Below, piece by piece: positions 17,378 through 26,130 of a stretch of DNA of 64,000 nucleotides. Every line of letters begins with the position of its first letter. Position 1 is the first letter of the stretch. This DNA comes from Streptomyces polyasparticus (lineage in GTDB: Bacteria > Actinomycetota > Actinomycetes > Streptomycetales > Streptomycetaceae): contig NZ_JACTVJ010000002.1 in assembly GCF_014493765.1 (NCBI RefSeq), positions 243,338-307,337 of the forward strand. Reading direction: 5' to 3'. Position numbers and translations under genes: made by a program. The notes beneath the pieces are model-generated. The model did no database searches, was not told the DNA's origin, and saw only the letters and a list, made by a program, of their open reading frames with translations.

Positions 17378-18409
17378 ATGACCTTCCGTATGCCCGCCGA
17401 ATGGGCCCCGCACGAGCGCACCTGGATGGCCTGGCCCGGCCCCAACACCACCTTCGCCTCCGCCGAGGAGCTCGCCGAATCCCGCGAGGCCTGGGCATCG
17501 GTGGCCCGCGCCGTTCGCCGCTTCGAACCGGTCACCGTGGTGCACGGCCCAGGCCAGGCGGACTCCGCCCGCGCCCTGCTCGGCCCGGACATCGACCTGG
17601 TCGAGCGTGAGCTGGACGACGCGTGGATGCGCGACATCGGCCCGACGTTCGTGGTCTCCGCGGACGGTGAACTGGCCGCCGTGGACTGGGTGTTCAACGG
17701 CTGGGGCGCCCAGGACTGGGCGAGCTGGGAGCACGACTCCAAGATCGCCTCGTACGTGGCCGATCTCGCCGGCGTACCCGTGCACAGCAGTCCTCTGGTG
17801 AACGAGGGCGGCGGCATCCACGTCGACGGCGAGGGCACGGTGCTGCTCACCGAGACGGTGCAGCTGGGCCCGGAGCGCAACCCGGGCTGGTCGCGCGAGC
17901 AGGTCGAGGCGGAGATCCACGCCAAGCTCGGCACGACCAAGGCCATCTGGCTCAAGCGCGGCCTGACCGCCGACTACCCGCCGCACGGCTTCGGCACGCT
18001 CGGCCACGTCGACATCGTCGCGGCCTTCGCCGGCCCCGGCGTGATCGTGGCCCACACGCAGCCCGACCCCGCGCACCCCGACCACGAACTGTGCCGCGAG
18101 AACGTCGAGTTCCTGCGCACGCAGACCGACGCCAAGGGCCGCCGTATCGAGGTCGTCGAGATCCCGGCCCCGACGAAGACCCGCGACGAGGAGGGCGGCT
18201 GGGCCGACTACTCCTACATCAACCACTACCTCTGCAACGGCGGCGTCGTCCTCTGCGCCTTCGACGACCCGCGCGACGAACTCGCGGCGGGCACCTTCCG
18301 CCGCCTCTTCCCCGACCGCACGGTCACCCCGGTCGACGCCCGCACGATCTTCGCGGGCGGCGGCGGCATCCACTGCATCACGCAGCAGCAGCCGCGGACC
18401 GGGGGCTGA
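17378..18409 (+). CDS. Agmatine deiminase (peptidyl-arginine deiminase family)
   Basis: Hydrolyses agmatine to N-carbamoylputrescine and ammonia. The 343-residue protein has the family features: WMAWPG at the N-terminus, DDAWMRDIGPTFVV, NEGGGIHVDGEG, HGFGTLGHVDIVAAF with the catalytic His, and GGGGIHCITQQQ with the nucleophile Cys333. It follows the urease alpha gene after 10 bases, so it is probably in the same operon. No N-carbamoylputrescine amidase gene is present nearby, which leaves the fate of the product open. It ends 9 bases before a convergent gene. Confidence 0.95.
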   Translation: MTFRMPAEWAPHERTWMAWPGPNTTFASAEELAESREAWASVARAVRRFEPVTVVHGPGQADSARALLGPDIDLVERELDDAWMRDIGPTFVVSADGELAAVDWVFNGWGAQDWASWEHDSKIASYVADLAGVPVHSSPLVNEGGGIHVDGEGTVLLTETVQLGPERNPGWSREQVEAEIHAKLGTTKAIWLKRGLTADYPPHGFGTLGHVDIVAAFAGPGVIVAHTQPDPAHPDHELCRENVEFLRTQTDAKGRRIEVVEIPAPTKTRDEEGGWADYSYINHYLCNGGVVLCAFDDPRDELAAGTFRRLFPDRTVTPVDARTIFAGGGGIHCITQQQPRTGG

Positions 18410-18418
18410 GCCGCCCGC

Positions 18419-18781
18419 TCACACGGGCAGCCACCCCGGCCACCACGGAGGCAGGTTGTCCGGCGCACACACGGGCGCCGGATAGTCTCCGGGGCTGTGC
18501 AGGAGGGCGACGAACAGCCAGATGGCGAGCAGCGTGACAGCCACGGACCCGGCGAGGGCCAGGGCCCCGCTGCGCCGCCCGACCGCGGCCACGGTCAGGG
18601 CCGAGCCGGCCGACGTGACGAGGAACAGCGGGACGGCGAGCAGCAGAAGCGCCCCCGCGTTCGCCCCCGCGCCGACGCCGACATCGCAGGCCGCCCACAT
18701 CCGGGACACCAGGGCGACACCGCAGAGCGCGGCCAACGCCCCGAGGAGCGGCGCGAGAACACATCCGAGGCGGCGGATCAT
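18419..18781 (-). CDS. Small integral membrane protein of unknown function
   Basis: 120 residues, not recognised. Three to four hydrophobic segments can be seen (LAPLLGALAALCGVALVS, AGALLLLAVPLFLVTSAGSA, LALAGSVAVTLLAIWLFVAL) and a Pro/Trp-rich end (PPWWPGWLPV). ATG 18781 has no Shine-Dalgarno, but TAGGAT lies exactly six bases upstream, as in a leaderless transcript. It converges on agmatine deiminase and is divergent from a TetR gene. Confidence 0.72.
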   Translation of the reverse strand: MIRRLGCVLAPLLGALAALCGVALVSRMWAACDVGVGAGANAGALLLLAVPLFLVTSAGSALTVAAVGRRSGALALAGSVAVTLLAIWLFVALLHSPGDYPAPVCAPDNLPPWWPGWLPV

Positions 18782-18873
18782 CGTACGATCCTAGGCCCGG
18801 CGAGATCGCGTACTCCCGCAGCACGGACCGGGGCGGAACCGGTCGGCGCCGCCCCCGAGACGACCAGGACGAC

Positions 18874-19491
18874 ATGAGCCCCTCAGCCCGCTCCCGCAAG
18901 CACGCCCCGCCCCGCGAGGACGTGCTCGCCGCCGCCATGGCCATGGTTGCCGACGGTGGGCTCGACCGGCTGACCATGGCCGCGCTCGGCCGTGCGGTCG
19001 GGATGAGCAGCGGGCATCTCCTCTACTACTTCAAGACCAAGGACGAGCTGCTCCTGCAGACCCTGGAGTGGAGCGAGGGCCGCCTCGGCGAGGAGCGGCG
19101 CGCCCTGCTCTCGGGCCCCTCCTCCGTACGGGAACGCCTCGACGCGTACGTCGACCTCTACGTCCCCGAAGGCCCGCGCGACCCGCACTGGACCTTGTGG
19201 ATGGAGGTCTGGAACCGCTCCCCGTACACGGACCCCGCCGTCGAAGCGGGCCGCCGCCAGGTGGCCATCGAGTCCGCCTGGCACCGCGATCTGGTCGCGC
19301 TGCTCGCCGAGGGCGTCTCGCGCGGCGAGTTCCGCGCCCTGGACCCGGAGCGCTTCGCCATCCGCCTGCGCGCCCTCCTCGACGGTCTGTCCGTCCATGT
19401 GGCGGTCGGCCTGCCGGGCTCGAACCGGGCCGAAGTCCTCACCCACGTACGGGAGTTCCTGGACGAGTCCCTGGCGGCGGGCAAGCCGTAG
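18874..19491 (+). CDS. TetR-family transcriptional regulator
   Basis: 205 residues. The N-terminal helix-turn-helix is clear (EDVLAAAMAMVADGGLDRLT, MAALGRAVGMSSGHLLYYFK, about residues 14-60), followed by an all-helical ligand-binding domain of the BetI/TetR_C type (WTLWMEVWNRSPYTDPAVEAG). It lies downstream of the urease/agmatine deiminase genes on the same strand and divergent from a small membrane protein gene. Its target could be either; the sequence does not decide. AGGACGAC precedes the ATG. Confidence 0.92.
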   Translation: MSPSARSRKHAPPREDVLAAAMAMVADGGLDRLTMAALGRAVGMSSGHLLYYFKTKDELLLQTLEWSEGRLGEERRALLSGPSSVRERLDAYVDLYVPEGPRDPHWTLWMEVWNRSPYTDPAVEAGRRQVAIESAWHRDLVALLAEGVSRGEFRALDPERFAIRLRALLDGLSVHVAVGLPGSNRAEVLTHVREFLDESLAAGKP

Positions 19492-19536
19492 GGTGCCTGC
19501 GCACACGAAGCGAGACGCAGGCACCCCCGGTACCGC

Positions 19537-20592
19537 CTAGTACACATTCACCCCGTACGCCGTGAGCGCCTCACGTACGGGCTGGAAGATCGCCGAGCCG
19601 TTGACCCCGTCGCTGCAGCCGCCGCTGCCCGAGTGGATGCCGAGCGCGGTCGACCCCGAGAAGTGGGCGCCGCCGCTGTCGCCGCCCGCGGAGCAGACCG
19701 TCGTACGGACCATCCCGTACGCGATGTTGCCGCTGCCGTAGTTGACCGTGACGTTGGTCGCCGTGACCGTGCCCGAGGTGACCTTCGTCGTCGAGCCGCT
19801 CTTGCTGACGGCCTGGCCGACGACCGGGTCGGCGGCCGAAGTGATGTCCCGGTAGCTGCCGTTGTAGAGGTTGACGTTCCCGGCCGGAGCCGAGCCGTCG
19901 GTGTAGCGCACGATGCCGTAGTCGTTGGTCGGGTAGCTGGTGCCGTGGCGCTGTCCGATCACCGGGCCGCCGCTGGTGGCGCGCCATTCGGTGGCCGCGT
20001 TGGTGCAGTGGCCGGCCGTGAGGAAGTAGCGGGTGGAGCCGGAGGAGACGTTGAAGGCGGCCGAGCAGCGGTAGCCGCCGCCGTAGATCGCGTCACCGCC
20101 CGCGACCTCCTCCTTGAACACTCCCGCGATACGGACGACCCGTACCGCACCGTCCTGCGCGTCGGCCGCCCGCTGCAGCCGTCTGAGCTCCGCCTTCGAG
20201 ACGGTCGAGTCGGCCTCCACGACCACCTGGTTGCGCCGGGGGTCGATGCCCACCGACGTACCGGCCACGGAGGCCTTGTCGAGCACGGCCTGCTGCGCGG
20301 ACCGCAGCTCGGCGCCGCTGCGCGTGACCAGTTCGGGCCGCGCGCCCTCGGCCCTGACGAGGGCGGCGTCGGCCTCGCTGGTCACCGTCGTGACCAGCTC
20401 GCCGTCGGCGTCGAGATAGCTGCCCGCGCTGCGCGCGCCCAGCTCGCTCTTGAGGGTGCTGCTCAGCCGATACGTCTCCGCGTCGGCCGTGACCGCGGCG
20501 GTGGGGGTGGGTTCGGGCGCCGCGACGGCGGCGGAGCCGAGGGTGAGGGGGAACGCGGCGAGGGCCGCGGCCAGGGCAAGGGTGCGCTTCAC
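19537..20592 (-). CDS. Secreted streptogrisin-type serine protease
   Basis: 351 residues: a Sec signal peptide ([19 protein letters not shown], cleaved near AVAA), a propeptide of the alpha-lytic protease type to about residue 165, and a chymotrypsin-fold (S1E) mature domain. The catalytic triad is visible: His in FLTAGHC (about 195), Asp in TNDYGIV (about 223) and Ser in AGGDSGG (about 303). Two cysteine pairs are in place (YRCSAAF with GHC; VCSAGG with GGCSDG). Such proteases are made as zymogens and fold with help from their propeptide. It stands alone, and its start is 500 bases from that of the divergent cimA. Confidence 0.95.
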   Translation of the reverse strand: MKRTLALAAALAAFPLTLGSAAVAAPEPTPTAAVTADAETYRLSSTLKSELGARSAGSYLDADGELVTTVTSEADAALVRAEGARPELVTRSGAELRSAQQAVLDKASVAGTSVGIDPRRNQVVVEADSTVSKAELRRLQRAADAQDGAVRVVRIAGVFKEEVAGGDAIYGGGYRCSAAFNVSSGSTRYFLTAGHCTNAATEWRATSGGPVIGQRHGTSYPTNDYGIVRYTDGSAPAGNVNLYNGSYRDITSAADPVVGQAVSKSGSTTKVTSGTVTATNVTVNYGSGNIAYGMVRTTVCSAGGDSGGAHFSGSTALGIHSGSGGCSDGVNGSAIFQPVREALTAYGVNVY

Positions 20593-20851
20593 GTACTGCC
20601 TCCCGACATGTGGGGTGTCGTGTACAGATCAGATCTGTGGAGCGCTAGCAGTGTGGAGGTATGGACCTGTGGGGGACAAGAGGGCCTTGAGGCGCGGGAG
20701 GGGGCTGGGGCCGGAGCTGCGGAGCCTGACGCCTGCGCCGAGGAAACCTGGAGCCCGCGCCGCAGCAAGGCCCGAAGCCCGCACCGCGGCAAGGACGTTC
20801 GCATCCTGAGACACCCGCGGCGGCCGCCCCGGATTGTGCAAGACTGCGACC

Positions 20852-20902
20852 GTGCTCTCGTTCGCCATGATTATTGGCAGCAGGCGCGCCGGTCCGCAGT
20901 GA
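20852..20902 (+). CDS. Candidate leader peptide of cimA
   Basis: A 16-residue ORF starting at GTG 20852 (or a shorter one from ATG 20867), reading MLSFAMIIGSRRAGPQ, with one Leu and two adjacent Ile codons. There is no Shine-Dalgarno, but AAGACT lies six bases before the GTG, as in leaderless genes of this window. A stop is followed by a hairpin and a T-tract terminator upstream of citramalate synthase. Control by charged tRNA-Ile or tRNA-Leu is an inference from this layout. Confidence 0.4.
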   Translation: MLSFAMIIGSRRAGPQ

Positions 20903-20959
20903 CCGTCCCGTACCTACCGACGTACGGGCGGACACCGTCGTCCTCGACCCGCGCGCAGA

Positions 20960-20985
20960 CCTCTCGCACCCGCGAGGGGTTTTTT
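20960..20985 (+). terminator. Intrinsic terminator in the cimA leader (attenuator)
   Basis: An 8-base stem (CCTCTCGC / GCGAGGGG, one G-T pair) with a 4-base loop, followed by six T and then CGTTTT. T-tract terminators are rare in such GC-rich DNA. It lies about 105 bases upstream of the cimA start in the same direction, where it can only act by stopping transcripts before the gene. Confidence 0.7.
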
Positions 20986-21090
20986 CGTTTTCCGGCCCAC
21001 CCGCAGCCGGACACGGAGCACCGGGGATCATAGGAGGACGGCGGAGCCGGTCCTTCCGGTAGACCGAGATCCGAATCAGGAGCCAGCAGC

Positions 21091-22737
21091 ATGAACCGAG
21101 CCACGGAAGCTTCCTCTGTCGAGCACGGAGATACCGACGGGCCCTTCGGCCCGCGCGACGCCTTCCATGTCTTCGACACGACGCTGCGCGACGGCGCGCA
21201 GCGCGAGGGCATCAACCTCACCGTCGCGGACAAGCTGACCATCGCACGGCACCTGGACGAGTTCGGCGTCGGCTTCATCGAGGGCGGCTGGCCGGGCGCC
21301 AACCCCCGCGACACCGAGTTCTTCGCGCGCGCCGCCGAGGAGATCACGTTCAAGAACGCCCAGCTCGTGGCCTTCGGCGCCACCCGCAGGGCCGGCGCCA
21401 AGGCCGCGGACGACCCGCAGGTCAGGGCGCTGCTCGCGTCCGGCGCCCCGGTGATCACCCTGGTCGCCAAGTCCCACGACCGCCATGTCGAACTCGCGCT
21501 GCGCACCACCCTCGACGAGAACCTCGCGATGATCGCCGACACCGTCGCCTACCTGCGCGAGCAGGGCCGCACGGTCTTCGTCGACTGCGAGCACTTCTTC
21601 GACGGCTACCGCGCCAACCCCGCGTACGCGAAGGCCGTCGTCCGTACGGCGCATGAGGCGGGCGCCCAGGTCGTCATCCTCTGCGACACCAACGGCGGCA
21701 TGCTCCCCGCCCAGGTCCAGGCCGTCGTCGGCACGGTGCTCGCCGACACCGGCGCCCGGCTCGGCATCCACGCCCAGGACGACACCGGCTGCGCGGTCGC
21801 CAACACCCTCGCCGCCGTGGACGCGGGCGCGACCCACGTCCAGTGCACGGCCAACGGCTACGGCGAGCGCGTCGGCAATGCCAACCTCTTCCCGGTCGTC
21901 GCCGCGCTCGAGCTCAAGTACGGCAAGAAGGTGCTCCCCGAGGGCTCCCTCAAGGAGATGACCCGGATCTCGCACGCGATCGCCGAGGTCGTCAACCTGA
22001 CCCCCTCCACGCACCAGCCGTACGTGGGTGTCTCGGCCTTCGCGCACAAGGCGGGCCTGCACGCCTCCGCGATCAAGGTCGACCCGGACCTCTACCAGCA
22101 CATCGACCCCGAGCTCGTCGGCAACACCATGCGCATGCTGGTCTCCGACATGGCGGGCCGCGCCTCCGTCGAGCTCAAGGGCAAGGAGCTCGGCGTCGAC
22201 CTCGGCGACGACCGCGAACTGGTCGGCCGCGTGGTCGAGCGGGTCAAGGCGCGCGAGCTCAAGGGCTACACGTACGAGGCCGCCGACGCCTCCTTCGAGC
22301 TGCTGCTCCGGGAGGAGGTCGAGGGCCGCGCCCGCCGTTACTTCCGGGTCGAGTCCTGGCGCGCCATCGTCGAGGACCTGCCCGACGGCACCCACGCCAA
22401 CGAGGCCACCGTGAAGCTGTGGGCCAAGGGCGAGCGGATCGTCACCACCGGTGAGGGGAACGGCCCGGTCAACGCGCTCGACAACGCCCTGCGCCGCGGC
22501 CTGGAGCGGATCTATCCGCAGCTCGCGAAGTTCGAGCTCGTCGACTACAAGGTTCGCATCCTCGAAGGCGGGCACGGCACCGAGTCCACCACCCGCGTCC
22601 TGATCTCCACCGCGGACGGCCAGGGGGAGTGGTCCACGGTCGGCGTCGCGGCCAACGTGATCGCCGCGTCCTGGCAGGCCCTGGAGGATGCGTACACCTA
22701 CGGGCTGCTGCGGGCCGGAGTCGAGCCCGCGGAGTAG
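21091..22737 (+). CDS. cimA: (R)-citramalate synthase
   Basis: Condenses pyruvate and acetyl-CoA to citramalate, a threonine-independent route to 2-oxobutyrate and isoleucine. The 548-residue protein has the isopropylmalate/homocitrate synthase barrel (FDTTLRDGAQREGINLTVAD, IEGGWPGANPRD) with the metal motif, a linker and a C-terminal LeuA regulatory domain (about 415-530) that normally binds isoleucine. The GWPGANPRD form and the length are those of CimA/LeuA2 rather than LeuA. ATG 21091 follows CAGGAG. A leader with a T-tract terminator upstream suggests attenuation. Confidence 0.92.
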   Translation: MNRATEASSVEHGDTDGPFGPRDAFHVFDTTLRDGAQREGINLTVADKLTIARHLDEFGVGFIEGGWPGANPRDTEFFARAAEEITFKNAQLVAFGATRRAGAKAADDPQVRALLASGAPVITLVAKSHDRHVELALRTTLDENLAMIADTVAYLREQGRTVFVDCEHFFDGYRANPAYAKAVVRTAHEAGAQVVILCDTNGGMLPAQVQAVVGTVLADTGARLGIHAQDDTGCAVANTLAAVDAGATHVQCTANGYGERVGNANLFPVVAALELKYGKKVLPEGSLKEMTRISHAIAEVVNLTPSTHQPYVGVSAFAHKAGLHASAIKVDPDLYQHIDPELVGNTMRMLVSDMAGRASVELKGKELGVDLGDDRELVGRVVERVKARELKGYTYEAADASFELLLREEVEGRARRYFRVESWRAIVEDLPDGTHANEATVKLWAKGERIVTTGEGNGPVNALDNALRRGLERIYPQLAKFELVDYKVRILEGGHGTESTTRVLISTADGQGEWSTVGVAANVIAASWQALEDAYTYGLLRAGVEPAE

Positions 22738-22807
22738 TCCTTACGGTTGCCGGACGCCGGCACCTTCGGGCCCGTCATCGGGCGGCCCGCTGAGTTAGCT
22801 TCGAAGT

Positions 22808-24142
22808 ATGAGAAAGCTTACGAAGCGGATCAAGGGGACAAGGCGGATCATGGTCGCCCTGTCCGGACTGCTGCTGGCCCTGGGAACCGCCTTCGCGGCG
22901 GCACCCGGGGCTGCGGCCGCTTCGGACATCTCGACTGTGGCGAACGCGCTGGAGAAGAGTCCGGTGTACGTGGACCCGGCGGCCTCCGGGCAGCTGTCGT
23001 CGGCGGACGCGGACAAGCTGGCCCAGCAGATCAAGGACTCGGGCAAACCGGTGTTCCTGGCGGTGCTGCCGGCGGACTTCCCGGTCACGTCGAAGGACTT
23101 CAAGGCGCTACGAGCGGCGGTCGGCGACCCCGGTGTGTACGGCGTCCAGCGCGGCGACACCTTCTCGGTGCGCGCCGACCCGTCGGTGCTGAACTCGAAC
23201 GAGACCCGCAATCTGCAGACCCTGGGCGAGACGGCCGGTCTCGACGCGTACGTGAACGCGGCGACCCGCGACGCCAACGGCAGCGCCCCCGCCTCCTGGG
23301 GCGCGGCAGCCGACGACGGCGTCTCGACCGGCGCCCTGATCGGCCTCGGCGCGGTCGCCGTGGCCGGTGGCGCCGGGGCATACGCCCTGGTCAGGCGCAA
23401 CAAGCGCAAGAAGGCCGAGGAGCAGCGGGCCGCGCTCGACAAGCTGCGCGTGGTCGTCGACGAGGACATCACGGCCTTCGGCGAGGAGCTCGAACGCCTC
23501 GATTTCCACCCGGGCGAGAAGGGCGCGACGGACGCGATGCGCGAGGACTACGAGCGGGGTCTCGACTCGTACGAGTCCGCCAAATCCATCATGGCCTCGG
23601 CCCAGCGCCCCGAGGACGTCAAGGGCGTGACCCAGGCCCTGGAGGACGGCCGCTACTCGCTCGCGGTCCTGGCCGCGCGCCGCGAGGGCCGGCCCCTTCC
23701 CGAGCGCCGGCTGCCCTGCTTCTTCGACCCCCGGCACGGACCGTCCGTGGCCGACGTCTCCTGGGCACCGCCCGGCGGCCCGGCCCGTGACGTCCCGGTG
23801 TGCGCGGCCGACAAGGCCCGTATCGACGACGGCGAGGACCCGGCGGTCCGCACCGTCGACACCGACCAGGGCCGCCGCCCGTACTACGACGCGGGCCCGG
23901 CCTACGGCCCGTGGGCGGGCGGCTACTTCGGCGGCGGCATCCTGCCGGGCCTCCTGGTCGGCACGATGCTCGGCTCGATGATGTCCAGCCCCGCCTACGC
24001 CTACTCCGACCCTTCCCTCGGCGCGGGCGACTCCGGCTCGGACTTCAACACGGACGATTTCGGCGGCGGTTTCGGCGGCGGCGACTTCGGCGGAGGCGGA
24101 GATTTCGGCGGGGGCGGCGGCGACTTCGGCGGGGGTTTCTAA
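22808..24142 (+). CDS. Membrane-anchored protein with Gly-rich tail, function unknown
   Basis: 444 residues. A basic start and signal sequence (MVALSGLLLALGTAFAAAPG) is followed by an extracellular domain resembling TPM-type domains (about residues 40-165), a membrane segment ALIGLGAVAVAGGAGAYALV (about 178-197), a helical cytoplasmic region, a conserved block LPCFFDPRHGPS, and a C-terminal tail of FGGG repeats. The protein resembles other uncharacterised actinobacterial envelope proteins; no function is assigned. ATG 22808 has no Shine-Dalgarno, but TAGCTT ends six bases before it, so the transcript may be leaderless. A dispersed repeat begins two bases after its stop. Confidence 0.82.
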   Translation: MRKLTKRIKGTRRIMVALSGLLLALGTAFAAAPGAAAASDISTVANALEKSPVYVDPAASGQLSSADADKLAQQIKDSGKPVFLAVLPADFPVTSKDFKALRAAVGDPGVYGVQRGDTFSVRADPSVLNSNETRNLQTLGETAGLDAYVNAATRDANGSAPASWGAAADDGVSTGALIGLGAVAVAGGAGAYALVRRNKRKKAEEQRAALDKLRVVVDEDITAFGEELERLDFHPGEKGATDAMREDYERGLDSYESAKSIMASAQRPEDVKGVTQALEDGRYSLAVLAARREGRPLPERRLPCFFDPRHGPSVADVSWAPPGGPARDVPVCAADKARIDDGEDPAVRTVDTDQGRRPYYDAGPAYGPWAGGYFGGGILPGLLVGTMLGSMMSSPAYAYSDPSLGAGDSGSDFNTDDFGGGFGGGDFGGGGDFGGGGGDFGGGF

Positions 24143-24143
24143 A

Positions 24144-24251
24144 TCAGCCCCTGCGGCGCTTGAGCAGATCCGAGCGAAGCTCGGATGCGGGGTCCGGGGC
24201 AGAGCCCCGGTTTCGGGAAGGGGCGGGGCGGGGAGAAGAGCCCGCCGCAGG
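24144..24251. repeat. Dispersed intergenic repeat, copy B
   Basis: Same order as copy A: TCAGCCCCTGCGGCG block, hairpin ATCCGAGC-GAA-GCTCGGAT (24168-24186), hairpin CCGGGGC-AGA-GCCCCGG, then the G-rich block and CCGCCGCAGG. Compared with copy A, one A-T pair of the first hairpin is a G-C pair on both sides, so the stem is kept. It lies between two convergent genes. Confidence 0.9.
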
Positions 24252-24283
24252 AGCCCCCACCCCGCCCCCCGAGCCGGCACCCC

Positions 24284-25444
24284 TCACCGCAACCCGCGGA
24301 AGAACCCCCGGATGTCCCGCGACAGAACCTCCGGCTCCAGGTGGGCCGCGTAATGCCCACCCGGCTCCTTGTACAGATTCCACTGCCGAATGTTCGCGTG
24401 ATCCCGCTCGGCGAACGTACGGAACGGCCGCATGTCCCCCTCGAACGACGCCACCCCGAGCGGCACGGTCGTCGGCTCCGCAGCCGCCCCACCCGTGGTC
24501 GGCACCTCCTCGTGCGCCATCTCGTAGTAGAAGCGCATGGCCGAACCGGCCGTCCCCGTAAGCCAGTACAGGGCGACGTTCGTGAGGATGAAGTCGTCGT
24601 CCGGCACGACCTCCCCGGGCGTACCGGCCGCGAAGAGCTGCACATTCCAGCCGAGCAGCCCCACCGGCGAGTCCGCAAGCGCGTGCGCCAGCGTCTGCGG
24701 CTGCTGTGACTGCAGGGTGTTGAAGGAGATCTTGTTCTCCATGAACCACTGCAGGATCCCCATCGCCTCCCGCTCGGAGTCCGAGAGCCGCTCGAACTCC
24801 GCGGGATCGCCCGAGGGATACGAGAACACCTGGGTGACATGGACACCGGCGACATGCTCGGGGTCGATCCGGCCGAGCTGCGGCGAGATGAAGGACCCGC
24901 CGTCGTTGCCCACGGCCCCGTACCGCTCGTAGCCGAGCCGGCGCATGAGCTCGGCCCACGCCTTGGTCGTACGGGTGATGCCCCAGCCCTTGTCCTTGGT
25001 GGGCCCGGAGAACCCGTAGCCGGGGAGGGACGGGATCACCAGATGGAAGGCGTCCGCGCGGTCGCCGCCGTGCGCCGCCGGGTCGGTGAGCGGCCCGATC
25101 ACGTTGAGGAACTCCACGAAGGAGCCGGGCCAGCCGTGCGTGAGGATCAGCGGGAAGGCGTCCGGTTCGAGGGAGCGGACGTGCAGAAAGTGAATCCGCT
25201 GCCCGTCGATCTCCGTCGTGAACTGCGGATGGGCGTTGATCTTCGCTTCCCATGCGCGCCAGTCGTAGCCGTCGCGCCAGTACGTGGCGAGCCGCCGCAC
25301 CAGATCGGTGCTCGTCCCGTACTCACCCGGCTCGCCGGGCCCGTCGTCGGTCCAACGGGCCCTGGCGAGACGGTCGTTCAGGTCGTCGAGATCGGCCTGA
25401 GGTACGTCGATGCGGAAGGGGTGGATCTCGTCGGTGGACGTCAT
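24284..25444 (-). CDS. Epoxide hydrolase family protein (alpha/beta hydrolase)
   Basis: 386 residues. An N-terminal epoxide-hydrolase domain (FRIDVPQADLDDLNDRLARA, WRDGYDWRAWEAKINAHPQF) precedes the alpha/beta hydrolase fold. The oxyanion motif is HGWPGSF, the nucleophile elbow is VGNDGGSF (Asp, with Gly where many relatives have Trp), and the late catalytic His is in PGGHYAAHLEP. Such enzymes open epoxides by adding water; the substrate is not known. ATG 25444 was chosen; a GTG at 25462 would add six residues. It lies in the same direction as the DHFR-like and YceI genes. Confidence 0.9.
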   Translation of the reverse strand: MTSTDEIHPFRIDVPQADLDDLNDRLARARWTDDGPGEPGEYGTSTDLVRRLATYWRDGYDWRAWEAKINAHPQFTTEIDGQRIHFLHVRSLEPDAFPLILTHGWPGSFVEFLNVIGPLTDPAAHGGDRADAFHLVIPSLPGYGFSGPTKDKGWGITRTTKAWAELMRRLGYERYGAVGNDGGSFISPQLGRIDPEHVAGVHVTQVFSYPSGDPAEFERLSDSEREAMGILQWFMENKISFNTLQSQQPQTLAHALADSPVGLLGWNVQLFAAGTPGEVVPDDDFILTNVALYWLTGTAGSAMRFYYEMAHEEVPTTGGAAAEPTTVPLGVASFEGDMRPFRTFAERDHANIRQWNLYKEPGGHYAAHLEPEVLSRDIRGFFRGLR

Positions 25445-25520
25445 GCCGTCCACATTTGTCACCGCTCGGGGGCGCCGACAACAGGACCGCTGTGATCCGC
25501 TTGTGCAGCTTGGCCCGGAC

Positions 25521-26084
25521 CTATCCGGCTTCGTTCTCGCGTACGAAACGCAGCAGCGTCACTTTCCCGTCCATCACTCGGGACTCCACCTGACGCAGCC
25601 GGGTGCGCCCGGCCATCGGGCCGTACGCGGGCTTGCCGCCACCGAGGAAGACCGGGTTGATCACCAGGACCCACTCGTCGATCAGACCGGCGTCGGTCAG
25701 CTCGGTGGCCAGCTCGCTGCCGCCGAACATCATGATCTGCTTGCCGCCCTCCTTGAGCGCGGCGACCTCGGCGGCCACGTCCGTGGAGATCACCTCGGTG
25801 TTCCAGTCCGCCTTCTCGAGCGTGCGCGAGACGACGTACTTGGGCATCGCGCGCCAGATGGGGGCGAAGGCCAGATCGTGCGGGTCGTCCGAGTACTCCT
25901 CGGCCTTCGGCCAGAAGCCGGACATCATGTCCCACACCTTGCGCCCGTACAGGAACGCGTCGGCCTTGTCGCCGAGTGCCTGCGAGTAGGCGGAGAGTTC
26001 GGGCCCCATGTGGGGCCAGTCGAACTCTCCGTCCGGTCCTTCGATGTAGCCGTCTGCGGACTGGGTCAGGAAGTGGATCAGCAT
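25521..26084 (-). CDS. RibD C-terminal / dihydrofolate reductase-like protein
   Basis: 187 residues from ATG 26084 (a GTG at 26087 or TTG at 26102 are alternatives; no strong ribosome binding site separates them). It has the RibD_C/DHFR-like fold: LIHFLTQSADGYIEG at the start, ADAFLYGRKVWDMM, KQIMMFGGSELATELTDAGL and a closing VINPVFLGGGKPAYG. Members reduce pteridine-like or unknown substrates with NADPH; no specific reaction can be given. It is the middle one of three co-directional minus-strand genes. Confidence 0.88.
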   Translation of the reverse strand: MLIHFLTQSADGYIEGPDGEFDWPHMGPELSAYSQALGDKADAFLYGRKVWDMMSGFWPKAEEYSDDPHDLAFAPIWRAMPKYVVSRTLEKADWNTEVISTDVAAEVAALKEGGKQIMMFGGSELATELTDAGLIDEWVLVINPVFLGGGKPAYGPMAGRTRLRQVESRVMDGKVTLLRFVRENEAG

Positions 26085-26130
26085 CACGCGAGTCTGCGTC
26101 AACCGACCTGCCGCAGCAAGGGTTTGGGGA

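Larger units (their letters stand above)
20593..21090 (+). other. Intergenic region upstream of cimA, with leader and attenuator
   Basis: 498 bases without a conventional gene. The left third must hold the promoter of the divergent protease; AGATCAGATCT near 20625-20637 is a short palindrome there. The right half holds a candidate leader peptide (20852-20902), a hairpin CCCGTAC-CTACCGAC-GTACGGG (20908-20929) and a T-tract terminator (20960-20985) before the cimA ribosome binding site. This is the layout of transcription attenuation. Confidence 0.55.

Noticed and set aside
20840-20990. T-box riboswitch upstream of cimA
   Set aside because: No T-box antiterminator sequence (TGGNACC) or specifier loop was found; a leader-peptide attenuator fits better.
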